NCBI RefSeq assembly: GCF_029889885.1
Contig: NZ_JARANY010000001.1
Coordinates: forward strand, 124,001 to 188,000
Reading direction: 5' to 3'
Length of the DNA: 64,000 nt
DNA from: Chromohalobacter sp. 296-RDG
GTDB lineage: Bacteria; Pseudomonadota; Gammaproteobacteria; Pseudomonadales; Halomonadaceae
Of the stretch, positions 1 through 8,811 are shown piece by piece. The notes beneath the pieces were generated by a model. It did not search any database and was not told the origin of the DNA. It saw only the letters and a program-made list of their open reading frames with translations. Numbering within the stretch: the first letter of the stretch is position 1; each line of letters starts with the position of its first letter. Made by a program: the position numbers and the translations under genes.

Positions 1-24
1 AAGACCAAGCAATGCTGTGGTGCG

Positions 25-1548
25 GTGACACTGCCGGGGGCGGTTCCCTCGCACCTGATGTGGATGCTATCGCTCAAGGAATGGACGGGCGAGACACTCA
101 AGGCGGCTCTGGGGAGCGGCAAAGCGCCGGATCAGGCACTGCTGGAAGCCGGTTTGATTGCCGCCGAAAGCGGTCAGCGCGGTCGTGCCCAGCAGATCCT
201 CGAAAGCCTCTTCTCCAGTGAGCGTGACTGGTCGCGCTTGCCTGAGCAGGCCGAGCCGGCGTTTGAAATTCTCGTCGATCTCTATCAGTCGCGGGGTTTT
301 CATCGCAAGCGAGCGGCGTTACTCGACGAGGTCCTGGAACGTGGCCCGACCTTCCTGCGCGGTGTGGCGCTCGAGCGCCTGTGCTTGATGCATCTCGACA
401 GCGACGATCTGGCCAGTGCCCGGGAAGCCTTCGTGCGGGCCCAGCAGACGCTGCCCGATTCGCCGACGCTGGCCTATATCGAGTCTATGCTGTTGCTGCA
501 TGAAGGTCATCCCGAAGAAGCCCGAGCCCGGGCGCATTTCTGGTGGCGTCGTCTCTCCAAGCGTTCCGACCTCGAATCCGATCAGCTACAGTTCTTGGCC
601 GACCTGGCCGCCAATCCCGAGGCGACCCTGGCCGAACAGATGATCAACTCCGAGGAGGATCTGGCTGAGCCGTTGGCGGCGCTTGCCGCCTTGCTCGATA
701 CCCTGGAGGCGCCGCCTCAGTTGCAATTGTCGCGCACGCCGGAGGGCTACGTGGAATATCATGCCACGGCCCGAGAGGATACCGCCTTCGCGGCGTGGTT
801 CGAGTATTTCAAGGTAACCATCGACGAAGAGGCCGCGCTGAGTTTCGAGTCCGACCCCTGGGAAAACGCGGGAGAATGGCTGCCCGCCTTGTGTGCTCAT
901 CCCGAATGGCTGGGCTCGCCAGCGGTAATGCAATCGCTGAGCCTGGCGTTGACCAATCGTTTTGGAAGCCTGCCTTGGATGGCGGAGCGCTTCTTTGCGC
1001 CACTGGCGGCGAGGTTCGAGGAGTGGCTATCACAACTCGAGACGCAGCAAGGCCCTTTCGCCTGGGATGACGCCGACAATGCTACTTTGCTGCGCTGCGC
1101 CTTGGCGCTGATCGTGGGAATGGAACGCGGCGCGCGGACGCGTTCGCGGCATCTCGCCGAACGGGTGCTCAAGCTCGACGAAGAAGATGACCTGGGGTTG
1201 CGCGAGTTGGTGCTCGATCAGTTGCTGCGTGAGGGGCGTGACGACGAGGCCGCCGAACTCAGCGGCGCGCACGATGAGGAAGAGATGATCGGCGTGACCA
1301 TGGCGCGTGTGCTCGCCTTGTATCGTTTGGCGCGCCCTGACGAGGCTGACGAGGCGCTAGCCTTCGCCCAGCGGGCCAATCCCTATCTGGTGCCGATGCT
1401 GTGCGACGAGAAGCCGAAGCCGGTGGCGCTGGCCGTCGATGCGCCGGCGCCGGGAACGCGTGCCGAGGCGTGGCAGTATCGCCAGTTGATGCGCGATCAG
1501 TGGATGGCCACACCGGGGGCCATGGCATGGTTGGATCCCCATCGTTGA
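25..1548 (+). CDS. TPR-type tetratricopeptide protein, 5' end uncertain
   Basis: A helical-repeat protein of about 500 residues. Alternating Leu/Ala-rich helices (for example ALLEAGLIAAESGQRGRAQQ and DLASAREAFVRAQQTLP) look like degenerate TPR units, so a scaffold or protein-binding role is inferred; no catalytic motif is seen. The frame is open back to base 1, so the true start may lie outside the window. Candidates inside are GTG 25, ATG 58 and ATG 64, none with a good Shine-Dalgarno sequence. There is no signal peptide or membrane segment. It converges on the AmpG-like gene with 39 bp between the two stops. The specific function is unknown. Confidence 0.7.
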   Translation: MTLPGAVPSHLMWMLSLKEWTGETLKAALGSGKAPDQALLEAGLIAAESGQRGRAQQILESLFSSERDWSRLPEQAEPAFEILVDLYQSRGFHRKRAALLDEVLERGPTFLRGVALERLCLMHLDSDDLASAREAFVRAQQTLPDSPTLAYIESMLLLHEGHPEEARARAHFWWRRLSKRSDLESDQLQFLADLAANPEATLAEQMINSEEDLAEPLAALAALLDTLEAPPQLQLSRTPEGYVEYHATAREDTAFAAWFEYFKVTIDEEAALSFESDPWENAGEWLPALCAHPEWLGSPAVMQSLSLALTNRFGSLPWMAERFFAPLAARFEEWLSQLETQQGPFAWDDADNATLLRCALALIVGMERGARTRSRHLAERVLKLDEEDDLGLRELVLDQLLREGRDDEAAELSGAHDEEEMIGVTMARVLALYRLARPDEADEALAFAQRANPYLVPMLCDEKPKPVALAVDAPAPGTRAEAWQYRQLMRDQWMATPGAMAWLDPHR

Positions 1549-1587
1549 GATTCGTCATGCGTCAACGTGCCAGCGTCGGGGGCATGT

Positions 1588-2925
1588 TCAGCGCTGCGTA
1601 CGAGCGAGCCAGAGCGCGAGTAGCACGGCGGGCACGCCTAGGGCTGCGCTGACGGTAAAGAAGCCCGTATACCCGACGCCATCCACTACCAGCCCCGAGA
1701 AGCCGCCGAGAAACTTGCCGGGTAGCGTCATCAGCGAGGAGAACAAGGCATACTGCGTTGCCGTGTAGGCACGTGACGTCAGACTCGAGAGAAAGGCGAT
1801 AAAGACCGTGCTCGCCAGACCATTGGCGAGGTTGTCGCCCATGATGGTCATGACCAGCATGGGAAAGCTGTGCCCCGCGTTGGCCAAGGCCACGAACATC
1901 AGGTTGGTGAGGGCGGTCGCCAGGGCGCCTGCCACCAGCATTCGTCCCAGTCCAAAGCGCACTACCAATAGCCCGCCGGCCACACCGCCGAGAATGCTCA
2001 TGGCGATGCCGAATACCTTGGTTACATTGGCAATCTCGGAGAGGCTAAAGCCCAGGTCGATGTAGAGCGGGTTGGCCATCGCGGCCATCGCCAAATCGCT
2101 GATGCGGTAGAGACCGATGAACAGCAAGAACCATAAAGCCGTGCGTCCGTGGCGGGCGAAGAAATCGGTGAAAGGGCAGACGATGGCCCCGATGACCCAG
2201 GCGCCAAAGCGTCGCCGCCGTCGAGGCGCGTGCCGATGCTGGTACAAGAATGCGCGAACGCGTGGTTCGCTGGCGAGCTGGATGCCAAGCGTCGAGCGTT
2301 GCGGCTCCGGTCTCACCAGGGTGGTGATTATGCCGACCCCGACGAGTGCTGCCATGCACGCGTAGGCGGCATGCCAGGAGACCGCGTCGGCGATGTAAAG
2401 CGCCCCGGCGCCAGCGGCGAGCAGCCCGCCGCGATAGCCGATGATATAGGTCGAGGCCATGGCGGCCTGCACGCTTTCCTCGGCGGACTCGATGCGATAG
2501 GCATCGATGACGATATCCTGTGTCGCTGCGCCGAACGCGACCAGCAGAGATAGGCCAGCGATGGGGATGAGATGCGCGGGCGGCGAGAGAGCGGCCAGGC
2601 CCAGCAGTCCTGCGCTGATCGTCAACTGAGCGCAGAGCATCCAACTGCGGCGTTGGCCGAACCAGCGGCCCACGCCGGGCAGGGCGACACGGTCGACGAC
2701 CGGTGCCCAGACGATCTTGATCGAATAGAGAATGCCGATCCATGAAAAGAATCCGATGGCGGCGACATCCACTCCGGCGTCGCGTAACCACGCCGTGAGC
2801 GTCGAGAACACCAGCAGGAACGGTAGGCCGGCGGCGAAGCCGAGAAATAGCATGGTGATGACCGGTGCCTGCAGATAAACCGCCAAGGCGTCGCGCCAGC
2901 GGCGGTGTGCGACATCGTGAGTCAT
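1588..2925 (-). CDS. ampG: MFS permease of the AmpG (muropeptide) type
   Basis: An inner-membrane major-facilitator protein of 445 residues with about 12 hydrophobic segments. The N-terminus carries the AmpG hallmark of a short cytosolic lead followed by FLGFAAGLPFLLVFSTL, then DAGV and a GFFSWIG-type loop leading to WAPVVDR. AmpG imports GlcNAc-anhydroMurNAc peptides for peptidoglycan recycling and, where present, for AmpC induction; nagZ, which acts next on these muropeptides, lies near 61 kb. The start is placed at ATG 2925 because GGAGG sits 5 nt upstream; a longer reading frame begins at 2967. AmpG versus a related acetyl-CoA/anhydromuropeptide transporter cannot be separated by eye. Confidence 0.8.
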   Translation of the reverse strand: MTHDVAHRRWRDALAVYLQAPVITMLFLGFAAGLPFLLVFSTLTAWLRDAGVDVAAIGFFSWIGILYSIKIVWAPVVDRVALPGVGRWFGQRRSWMLCAQLTISAGLLGLAALSPPAHLIPIAGLSLLVAFGAATQDIVIDAYRIESAEESVQAAMASTYIIGYRGGLLAAGAGALYIADAVSWHAAYACMAALVGVGIITTLVRPEPQRSTLGIQLASEPRVRAFLYQHRHAPRRRRRFGAWVIGAIVCPFTDFFARHGRTALWFLLFIGLYRISDLAMAAMANPLYIDLGFSLSEIANVTKVFGIAMSILGGVAGGLLVVRFGLGRMLVAGALATALTNLMFVALANAGHSFPMLVMTIMGDNLANGLASTVFIAFLSSLTSRAYTATQYALFSSLMTLPGKFLGGFSGLVVDGVGYTGFFTVSAALGVPAVLLALWLARTQR

Positions 2926-3085
2926 CGGTTCCTCCCGTGAGCGAGCCGCCCGATGCGGCTCGGACATGAATCCGGCACAATGCTAGAATGCAACGTTTGC
3001 ACGGCAACGGCCCCCGCGCCCCAGGCGCGTGGCTAGAATGCAGGTTGCGTACCGTGGCATACCCCGACGACGAAGGCCAGAGGAC

Positions 3086-3634
3086 ATGACCGATCAGCTC
3101 GATCCAAGCGCGTTCGACGACGCGGCCGCCTGCCCGCGCTGGTATGTGGTGCAGTGCAAGGGCGGGGAGTCCTTTCGTGCCAGTGAACATTTGACCAATC
3201 AAGGCTATCGTGTCTTTCATCCGGTGCTCGAGGTACAGAAGAAGCGCCGCAACAAGCTGGTCTGGATCGCCGAACCCTTGTTTCCTCACTATTTGTTCAT
3301 TCGTCTCGATCGGGTGGCCAGCAATTGGCGCCCCATACGATCCACGCGCGGCGTGTTGAGGCTGGTGGCGTTCGGCGACGAACCACTGCCCGTGCCGGAC
3401 ACGCTGGTCGAGATGCTGATCGCCCGTTCCCAGCGCGATGAGACGGAGCGTGAGGCGGGCAACGTCTACTTTCGTCCCGGTGAAATCGTCGAGATCACCG
3501 AAGGCCCCTTTCAGGCGCTCAAGGCCGTGTTCGAGGTCCAGAAGGGCGAAGAGCGCGCCATTGTCCTGCTCAGCATGCTGCATCATCAACAGCGCCTCGA
3601 GTTACCGGTAGGCGGTCTACGCCGCACGACATGA
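3086..3634 (+). CDS. rfaH: NusG-family transcription antiterminator, RfaH type
   Basis: 182 residues from the preferred ATG (AAGG and AGAGGA upstream; an in-frame start at 3029 is also possible). The N-terminal NGN domain shows WYVVQCKGGESFRASEHL and FPHYLFIRLD; the C-terminal KOW domain shows FRPGEIVEITEGPFQALKA. Diagnostic of RfaH rather than NusG are the short length, the solitary location (no secE or rplK beside it) and the GYRVFHPVLEV stretch. RfaH rides RNA polymerase at ops elements and promotes expression of long surface-polysaccharide or virulence operons; no such operon lies in this window. Confidence 0.85.
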   Translation: MTDQLDPSAFDDAAACPRWYVVQCKGGESFRASEHLTNQGYRVFHPVLEVQKKRRNKLVWIAEPLFPHYLFIRLDRVASNWRPIRSTRGVLRLVAFGDEPLPVPDTLVEMLIARSQRDETEREAGNVYFRPGEIVEITEGPFQALKAVFEVQKGEERAIVLLSMLHHQQRLELPVGGLRRTT

Positions 3635-3669
3635 CACGCCGCTCAATGCTTTAAAGACCAGGAGTTTTC

Positions 3670-4176
3670 ATGACTATCTCGCCGCAACATGTCGTTCGTC
3701 TGCATTATGTGCTGTACGACTCGGCCGGCCGTGTGCTCGACGACTCGCGTCGACGTGAGGAGTCGCTCGAATACTTGCATGGCCACGCCAATATCCTGCC
3801 AGGTCTGGAGGCGGCGTTGGAGGAGCTTTCCGGCGGCGATACCCGCGAGATCAACCTGACGCCCGAAGAGGCCTATGGAGCGCATGAGCCCGATCTCGTG
3901 CAGACGGTGGCGCGCACGGCCTTTCCCGGCGTCGAAGAGTTGTCACCGGGTATGCGGTTTCAGGCGCAGGGTCCCGATGGACCACGTACGGTGACCTTGA
4001 TCGAGGCGGATGATACGCAGGTGACAGTAGATGCCAATCATCCGCTGGCGGGGCAGGACCTCGTGTTTCGTGTCGAAATTCTCGATGTCCGCCCGGCGAG
4101 GCGCGCCGAACTTGCCAAGGGCCACCCATTGGAGAACGACGTGACGGCATCCGAGGTCGAGGATCGCAAGCAATAG
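3670..4176 (+). CDS. slyD: FKBP-type peptidyl-prolyl isomerase, SlyD-like
   Basis: 168 residues. The FKBP domain is split by an insert-in-flap chaperone domain as in SlyD: VVRLHYVLYDSAGRVLDDS, LPGLEAALEELSGGD, then the IF region with TPEEAYGAHEPDLVQTV, and a return strand LAGQDLVFRVEILDV. It should catalyse prolyl cis/trans isomerisation and act as a holdase in the cytosol. The metal-binding His/Cys-rich tail of E. coli SlyD is absent; the tail here is short and acidic (EVEDRKQ), so a nickel-delivery role is unlikely. RBS CAGGAG lies before ATG 3670. It follows rfaH by 35 bp. Confidence 0.87.
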   Translation: MTISPQHVVRLHYVLYDSAGRVLDDSRRREESLEYLHGHANILPGLEAALEELSGGDTREINLTPEEAYGAHEPDLVQTVARTAFPGVEELSPGMRFQAQGPDGPRTVTLIEADDTQVTVDANHPLAGQDLVFRVEILDVRPARRAELAKGHPLENDVTASEVEDRKQ

Positions 4177-4244
4177 CGGCGCATCGAGGTGCGTTTGAGT
4201 GCATCAACGAGGGGCATGCCGCGCAGGGCAGGCCCCGGTATCGC

Positions 4245-5972
4245 TCAGGAGGTCAGGCGTTGACGCAGGAAATCGAGCATCGTGTCGGCGGGCACCATGG
4301 TGACCTCACTATCCCGGCGCCCCTTGTATTCCAGTTCGTCGTTATCGAGGCCGCGCTCACCGATCACGATGCGGTGCGGAATCCCAGTGAGCTCCTGGTC
4401 GGCGAATTTGACGCCAGGACGCAGGTCGCGATCATCGATCAGTACGTCGACGCCAGCATCGCTTAGTTGCTGATAAAGGGTTTCGGCATACTCGCGAACG
4501 CGCTCGGATTTATGCGCGTTCATGGGCACGAGCGTGACTTCGAACGGGGCGATGGCATTCGGCCAGATGATGCCTCCGGCATCGTGGCTCTGCTCGATAG
4601 CGGCGGCGACGACGCGGGTGATGCCAATGCCATAGCAGCCCATCAGCAGTGGAACTGCCTGGCCACTGTCGTCGAGCACGGTGGCATTCATCGCCGTGGA
4701 ATATTTTGTACCTAGCTGAAAGACGTGGCCGACTTCGATGCCGCGTGCGATGGCCAGTGTGCCCTTGCCATCCGGCGAGGGATCACCCTCGACCACGTTG
4801 CGCAGGTCGGCCACCTTGGGCAGGGCGACGTCGCGTTCCCAGTTGATGCCGAAATAGTGCTGGCTGTCGGTGTTGGCGCCGGCACCGAAGTCGCTCATTA
4901 GCGCTACGCTACGGTCGATGATCAGCGGCATGTCCAGATTGACTGGTCCCAGTGACCCGGGGCCGGCGCCCACCGACTGGCGAATTTCCGCTTCATTGGC
5001 CATGGTCAGAGGCGCGGCAACCTCGGGCAGGTTCTCAGCCTTGACCTCGTTGAGTTCGTGATCGCCACGTACCAGCAGGGCGACCAGCCCTCCTTCGGCG
5101 GCGTGTACCATCAGTGTCTTGATAGTCTTCTCGATGGGCAGGCCATGCTGCTCCACCAAGGTGGCGATAGTGCGCGCATTGGGCGTATCGACCAGACGCA
5201 GTTCTTCCTGGGGCGCGGCGCGCTCGGGGGTATCCCCCAGCGGGGCGGGGAGCGCCTCGGCTTTCTCCATGTTGGCTGCGTAGTCGGACGATGTGGAAAA
5301 GACTACTGCGTCCTCGCCGGACTCGGCCAGCACCTGAAACTCGTGGGAGCCGGTGCCGCCGATGTCGCCGTTGTCGGCCTCCACGGCGCGGAAATCTAGC
5401 CCTAGGCGTGTGAAGATGCGTATGTAGGCGTCATACATCGCGTCGTAGGAACGCTGTAGACCGGCCTGGTCGATATCGAACGAGTAGGCATCCTTCATGA
5501 TGAACTCGCGCGCGCGCATGACGCCGAAACGTGGACGCGTTTCGTCACGGAACTTGGTCTGGATCTGATAGAAGTTGGAGGGCAGCTGCTTGTAGGAGCG
5601 TATTTCGTTGCGCACCAGGTCGGTGATCACTTCCTCGTGCGTCGGGCCATAGCAGAAATCGCGATCATGGCGGTCACGAATGCGCAGCAGCAGGTTGCCG
5701 TACTGGTCCCAGCGGCCGGATTCCTGCCACAATTCCGCCGGCTGTATTGCTGGCATCAGGACTTCCTGAGCGCCAGCGCGATTCATTTCCTCGCGCACGA
5801 TGTTCTCGATCTTGCGAAGCGTGCGCAGCCCCAAGGGTAGCCAAGTATAGAGACCTGAGCTCAGGCGGCGAATCATGCCTGCACGCAGCATCAATTGATG
5901 GCTGACGATGTCGGCGTCGGCGGGAGTTTCCTTGAGGGTGGAGAGCAACAATTGACTGGCGCGCATGGACAA
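4245..5972 (-). CDS. proS: Prolyl-tRNA synthetase
   Basis: A class II aminoacyl-tRNA synthetase of 575 residues, the usual size of the bacterial type with an editing insert. Motif 1 region [20 protein letters not shown], motif 2 [20 protein letters not shown], an INS editing domain between about residues 225 and 400 (removes mischarged alanine), motif 3 [11 protein letters not shown] and a C-terminal anticodon-binding domain (about 470-575, DVLIDDR). It charges tRNA-Pro in the cytosol. The gene stands alone, with the fragment of a carbon-nitrogen hydrolase upstream. Confidence 0.97.
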   Translation of the reverse strand: MSMRASQLLLSTLKETPADADIVSHQLMLRAGMIRRLSSGLYTWLPLGLRTLRKIENIVREEMNRAGAQEVLMPAIQPAELWQESGRWDQYGNLLLRIRDRHDRDFCYGPTHEEVITDLVRNEIRSYKQLPSNFYQIQTKFRDETRPRFGVMRAREFIMKDAYSFDIDQAGLQRSYDAMYDAYIRIFTRLGLDFRAVEADNGDIGGTGSHEFQVLAESGEDAVVFSTSSDYAANMEKAEALPAPLGDTPERAAPQEELRLVDTPNARTIATLVEQHGLPIEKTIKTLMVHAAEGGLVALLVRGDHELNEVKAENLPEVAAPLTMANEAEIRQSVGAGPGSLGPVNLDMPLIIDRSVALMSDFGAGANTDSQHYFGINWERDVALPKVADLRNVVEGDPSPDGKGTLAIARGIEVGHVFQLGTKYSTAMNATVLDDSGQAVPLLMGCYGIGITRVVAAAIEQSHDAGGIIWPNAIAPFEVTLVPMNAHKSERVREYAETLYQQLSDAGVDVLIDDRDLRPGVKFADQELTGIPHRIVIGERGLDNDELEYKGRRDSEVTMVPADTMLDFLRQRLTS

Positions 5973-6075
5973 GCGGTTCCTTGGATTCGAGGCCTAACAT
6001 CGCGTCGCCCTGAAGCGGCGCGGTAAATGGGACTATTGTACGGTCAAGGCGTAAACGCGGCAAAAGCGATACGAC

Positions 6076-6252
6076 TCAACGCAGGTCATGGACGGTGATC
6101 GCCTGGGAGGCCGCCGCCTCTTGGCCTGGCCAGTTGGCGCGATTCTTGGCTTGTCCGTGATGTCGCAGGGTGGCGATGTCCGCCAGGTCTCGGTCTCGAA
6201 AAATGAGATATTGAGCGCTGGCGACCGTGACCGGTTGGCGGGCGTCGGGCAT
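6076..6252 (-). pseudogene. Remnant of a carbon-nitrogen hydrolase with a large internal deletion
   Basis: A 58-residue frame starting at ATG 6252, which overlaps the stop of the upstream acetyltransferase gene (TTGATGCC). The first part, VTVASAQYLI, resembles the very N-terminus of nitrilase-superfamily proteins (V-x-V-A-x-A-Q-Y). It passes directly into DLADIATLRHHGQAKNRANWPGQE, which resembles the extreme C-terminus of the same family. The Glu-Lys-Cys catalytic core of some 230 residues is missing. An intact GNAT plus carbon-nitrogen hydrolase pair is common in related bacteria (from memory), and the translational overlap fits that origin. A genuine small protein cannot be excluded. Confidence 0.5.
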
Positions 6253-6845
6253 CAAGCCAAATCCTTGAGCCAGAAGACCATGCGTTTGTCGGTAGCCTGT
6301 TCGCTGTCCACGTCCTTCCAGGCAAAGTGCGTATAAAGGTCGGGTTGGCGCTGATAGCCGTGACGTTCCCAGAAAGGGGCCAAGGGCTGGTAATCCACCG
6401 GGCGACGTGGGTGAGATGGATCGCGTTCCACGGCGCAAAACGCCGCCACCTCGAAGCCGCGGGCGCGAGCATGTGACTCGCGTTCGTGCATGAAGGCCTT
6501 GCCGATGCCCTGGCCGCGATATTCTGGGATCAGTACCGACTCACCATAATAAAATATGCGCTCGGGATCAGGCCGCTGGCGTTCGAAGGGCGCGCGAAAT
6601 TCCTCGCATTCGTCGGCCAGTGGTTGGCCAGTGGCCGCGCCGATCACGGTGTCGTCTGCGAAGGCCAGTACAAAAAGGCTGGCGGGATTGTCGGCGTAAC
6701 GGGCCAGATAGCGTGCCTCGTATTCTGCATCGCCATCGTAAAGGTACGGGTAGTCACGAAACACATCAATGCGCAGTGTGGCGAGTGCCCCGAGGTGTGG
6801 TGTGATGTCTCGACCTTGACAGACCTTCAGCGTGACCGCTGTCAT
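6252..6845 (-). CDS. GNAT-family N-acetyltransferase
   Basis: 197 residues from ATG 6845, which has AGGAGA 6 nt upstream; a longer frame to 6929 is probably untranslated. The GNAT fold is visible as LRIDVFRDYPYLYDGD, the strand FVLAFADDTVIGAATGQPL and the acetyl-CoA loop SVLIPEYRGQGIGKAFM (R/Q-x-x-G-x-G/A). It should transfer an acetyl group to an amine; the substrate is unknown. Its stop codon overlaps the start of the truncated hydrolase behind it, suggesting an ancestral two-gene operon of acetyltransferase and amidase. Confidence 0.85.
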   Translation of the reverse strand: MTAVTLKVCQGRDITPHLGALATLRIDVFRDYPYLYDGDAEYEARYLARYADNPASLFVLAFADDTVIGAATGQPLADECEEFRAPFERQRPDPERIFYYGESVLIPEYRGQGIGKAFMHERESHARARGFEVAAFCAVERDPSHPRRPVDYQPLAPFWERHGYQRQPDLYTHFAWKDVDSEQATDKRMVFWLKDLA

Positions 6846-7034
6846 GACGTCTCCTGGTTGAAAGGCATCTCTGCTGTGCGTGCGGTTGCATCGACATGCG
6901 TGGAGGGCATGGGCGCAATTACCGCTCACACGTCATCGAGCTTTGCGATACCCTTATGCGTGTAATACTCAGCTTATGGGTGCCGTAGTCTTGGCCTTGA
7001 ATAATGTATGTGAACAGGGTAAGAGGATAAAGTG

Positions 7035-7490
7035 ATGAGTGCCATGAACGACCGGAAAGTCCTCCAGGTCCGCCGCTGGATGGCAGCACTGACCATCGTG
7101 GCCATTACCACGACGCTGGCAGGGTGCGGGACTGTGTTCTATCCCGAGCGTAAAGGGCAGCCTAGTGGGCGCGTCGATCCCGCAGTGGCGATCGCCGATG
7201 GTGTGGGCCTACTGTTTTATATCATCCCTGGCGTCATTGCCTACGCCATCGACTTTTCCAATGGCACGGTCTATCTGCCGAGTCGCGATACTGCGCAGGT
7301 GGATACGCTGCATTTCGAGGACGAGTTGGATACGCAAACGCTCGAGTCGGTGCTGGCAGAACGTACGGACGGGGCAGTGCGTCTAGACGATGAGCTCGTG
7401 CGCGTCGAACGGGTTTCTTCTCGAGATGAGGCGCTGGCACTGGTGCGCATGTCCGGCACTTACGATAAAGAACGCCTTGCCTCGATGTAA
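7035..7490 (+). CDS. Predicted lipoprotein, YceK-like
   Basis: 151 residues with a lipoprotein signal: positive N-region, hydrophobic WMAALTIVAITTTLAGC with lipobox LAGC. After the cysteine comes GTVFYPERKGQPSG, a hydrophobic patch VGLLFYIIPGVIAYAIDFSNGTVYLP, and a mixed C-terminal half. The IPGVIAYAIDFSNGTVYLP pattern recurs in small YceK/DUF1375-type envelope lipoproteins; the role is unknown. AGAGGA precedes the start; ATG 7035 is preferred over GTG 7032 on spacing. Monocistronic by context. Confidence 0.75.
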   Translation: MSAMNDRKVLQVRRWMAALTIVAITTTLAGCGTVFYPERKGQPSGRVDPAVAIADGVGLLFYIIPGVIAYAIDFSNGTVYLPSRDTAQVDTLHFEDELDTQTLESVLAERTDGAVRLDDELVRVERVSSRDEALALVRMSGTYDKERLASM

Positions 7491-7519
7491 GGACTTTATT
7501 GGAGTATGAAGCATTCTAG

Positions 7520-7535
7520 TGTGAGCTGCCTCACA
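7520..7535. promoter_or_regulatory. Perfect CRP/Vfr-type palindrome
   Basis: TGTGAGCTGCCTCACA matches TGTGA-N6-TCACA exactly. It lies 140 bp before the FNR-like gene and just after the lipoprotein gene. A possible FNR half-match, TTGATGAGGGTCAT (7541-7554), follows at once. The same bases could fold into a 6-bp hairpin, but no T-run follows, so a terminator is less likely. Confidence 0.55.
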
Positions 7536-7674
7536 TGACTTTGATGAGGGTCATGATACGAGGCAATTCGTGATTGGCATGAGAAAAACCAGACATGTAA
7601 ACGCGAATATCAAACTGTTATCAAAAAGACTCTAACGCATACTGAAAACCCGATTCAGATGCAGGGAGCCTACG

Positions 7675-8490
7675 ATGACATCACAATATAAAGCTTCTCG
7701 ATTTGCGGCACCGTCCGAGCACCCGAGGCAAACCTACCGTTTGAGCAGCATGTGCTTGCCAGCGCCCTTGTCAGTGGGCGAGTTGGAAACGTTCAGTACG
7801 ATTAGCCGTCAGGTGTCGCCTTTGAGAAAGCGCCAAACGCTATTCGCACAAGGCGAAGAGTTCAAGAGCCTGTATATCGTTCGCTGCGGAAGCTTGAAGC
7901 AAGTCTATCGAGATATCACCAATGAAGAGCACATTACCCAGTTTTATTTGCCGGGCGAAGTGGTGGGGCTTGATGCCATCAGTAGTGGTTTTCATCCGGG
8001 GGTGACGCAGGCGTTGGAAACGACATCCGTCTGCGAAATATTGCCTGAAGCGCTCGAAGAGCTTGCCCAAAAAAGACCGAATGAGCTGGGCATGAACGGT
8101 TGTTTTCTACGAGTGATGAGTCGCGCACTGCATCAGGAGCGCATGATGGTACGTCTATTTCTGAATAGAACGTCCGATATTCGTTTGGCCAGCTTTCTGC
8201 TTGCCTTGTCGACGCGCTTTCGGCAACAAGGTTACTCGCCGTTCAGCTTCCGTCTGTCCATGTCACGTAGTGATATCGGCAATTATCTGGGGCTGGCGGT
8301 TGAGACAGTGAGCCGTCTATTAGGACGTTTCCAGAACTTGGAATTGCTCACGGCAAAGGGGCGAGAAATCAGGATCGACGACTTGGAGGGCTTAATGGCA
8401 TTGGCGGATGGGCATGGGCGTCAGTCCATCTGGCATGCCACGGTCTCATCGCCGAGTCCCGGCCACCTCGCCGGCATGCAGACGCACTGA
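7675..8490 (+). CDS. FNR/CRP-family regulator with an incomplete Fe-S site
   Basis: 271 residues: N-terminal region, cyclic-nucleotide-like sensor barrel (about 30-150), dimer helix and winged helix-turn-helix. The recognition helix ETVSRLLGRFQ keeps the E-x-x-S-R set that reads TTGAT half-sites in FNR. Of the four [4Fe-4S] cysteines of FNR, those equivalent to Cys29 (Cys27 in SMCLPAPL) and Cys122 (Cys120 in SVCEIL) are present. The positions of Cys20 and Cys23 hold Arg and Tyr in RQTYRLSSMC. It may therefore be oxygen-insensitive or sense something else. A serine/proline tail of about 20 residues extends beyond the HTH. RBS GGGAG precedes ATG 7675. Confidence 0.85.
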   Translation: MTSQYKASRFAAPSEHPRQTYRLSSMCLPAPLSVGELETFSTISRQVSPLRKRQTLFAQGEEFKSLYIVRCGSLKQVYRDITNEEHITQFYLPGEVVGLDAISSGFHPGVTQALETTSVCEILPEALEELAQKRPNELGMNGCFLRVMSRALHQERMMVRLFLNRTSDIRLASFLLALSTRFRQQGYSPFSFRLSMSRSDIGNYLGLAVETVSRLLGRFQNLELLTAKGREIRIDDLEGLMALADGHGRQSIWHATVSSPSPGHLAGMQTH

Positions 8491-8579
8491 GGCCGAGTGC
8501 CTGGTGGACACTTTATCGACACTTTAGAGGTCGTCGGTAAAAATGCTAGCAGGAGAGGGCGCCAAGTGCTTGATATTAT

Positions 8580-8666
8580 TGGTGCCCGGAGCCGGACTTG
8601 AACCGGCACGGTGTTACCACCGAGAGATTTTAAGTCTCTTGCGTCTACCAATTTCGCCATCCGGGC
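8580..8666 (-). tRNA. tRNA-Leu (anticodon TAA)
   Basis: An 87-nt cloverleaf on the minus strand with a long variable arm: acceptor GCCCGGA/TCCGGGC, anticodon loop CTTAAAA giving TAA, T-loop GTTCAAGTC, encoded CCA end. It reads UUA and UUG. Last gene of the tRNA-Gly/Cys/Leu group that follows pgsA. Confidence 0.96.
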
Positions 8667-8700
8667 TAACGGATACGGAAGGGGAACACCGCAGAAGAAA

Positions 8701-8774
8701 TGGAGGCTGGAGTCGGAATCGAACCGGCGTTGACGGAGTTGCAGTCCGCTGCATCACCACTCTGCCATCCAGCC
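8701..8774 (-). tRNA. tRNA-Cys (anticodon GCA)
   Basis: A 74-nt minus-strand cloverleaf: acceptor GGCTGGA/TCCAGCC, anticodon loop CTGCAAC giving GCA, T-loop GTTCGATTC, encoded CCA. It lies 34 bp upstream of tRNA-Leu and downstream of the tRNA-derived repeats, so all are probably cut from one transcript. Confidence 0.96.
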
Positions 8775-8811
8775 TTGTTGCACTCGTTCAAGAACGGTCA
8801 ACGCTTGAGTT

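Noticed and set aside
2045-3589. A 514-codon open frame on the minus strand across the AmpG-like and rfaH genes
   Set aside because: It is the antisense shadow of two well-supported genes in GC-rich DNA; its translation is Arg/His/Pro-rich with no domain.
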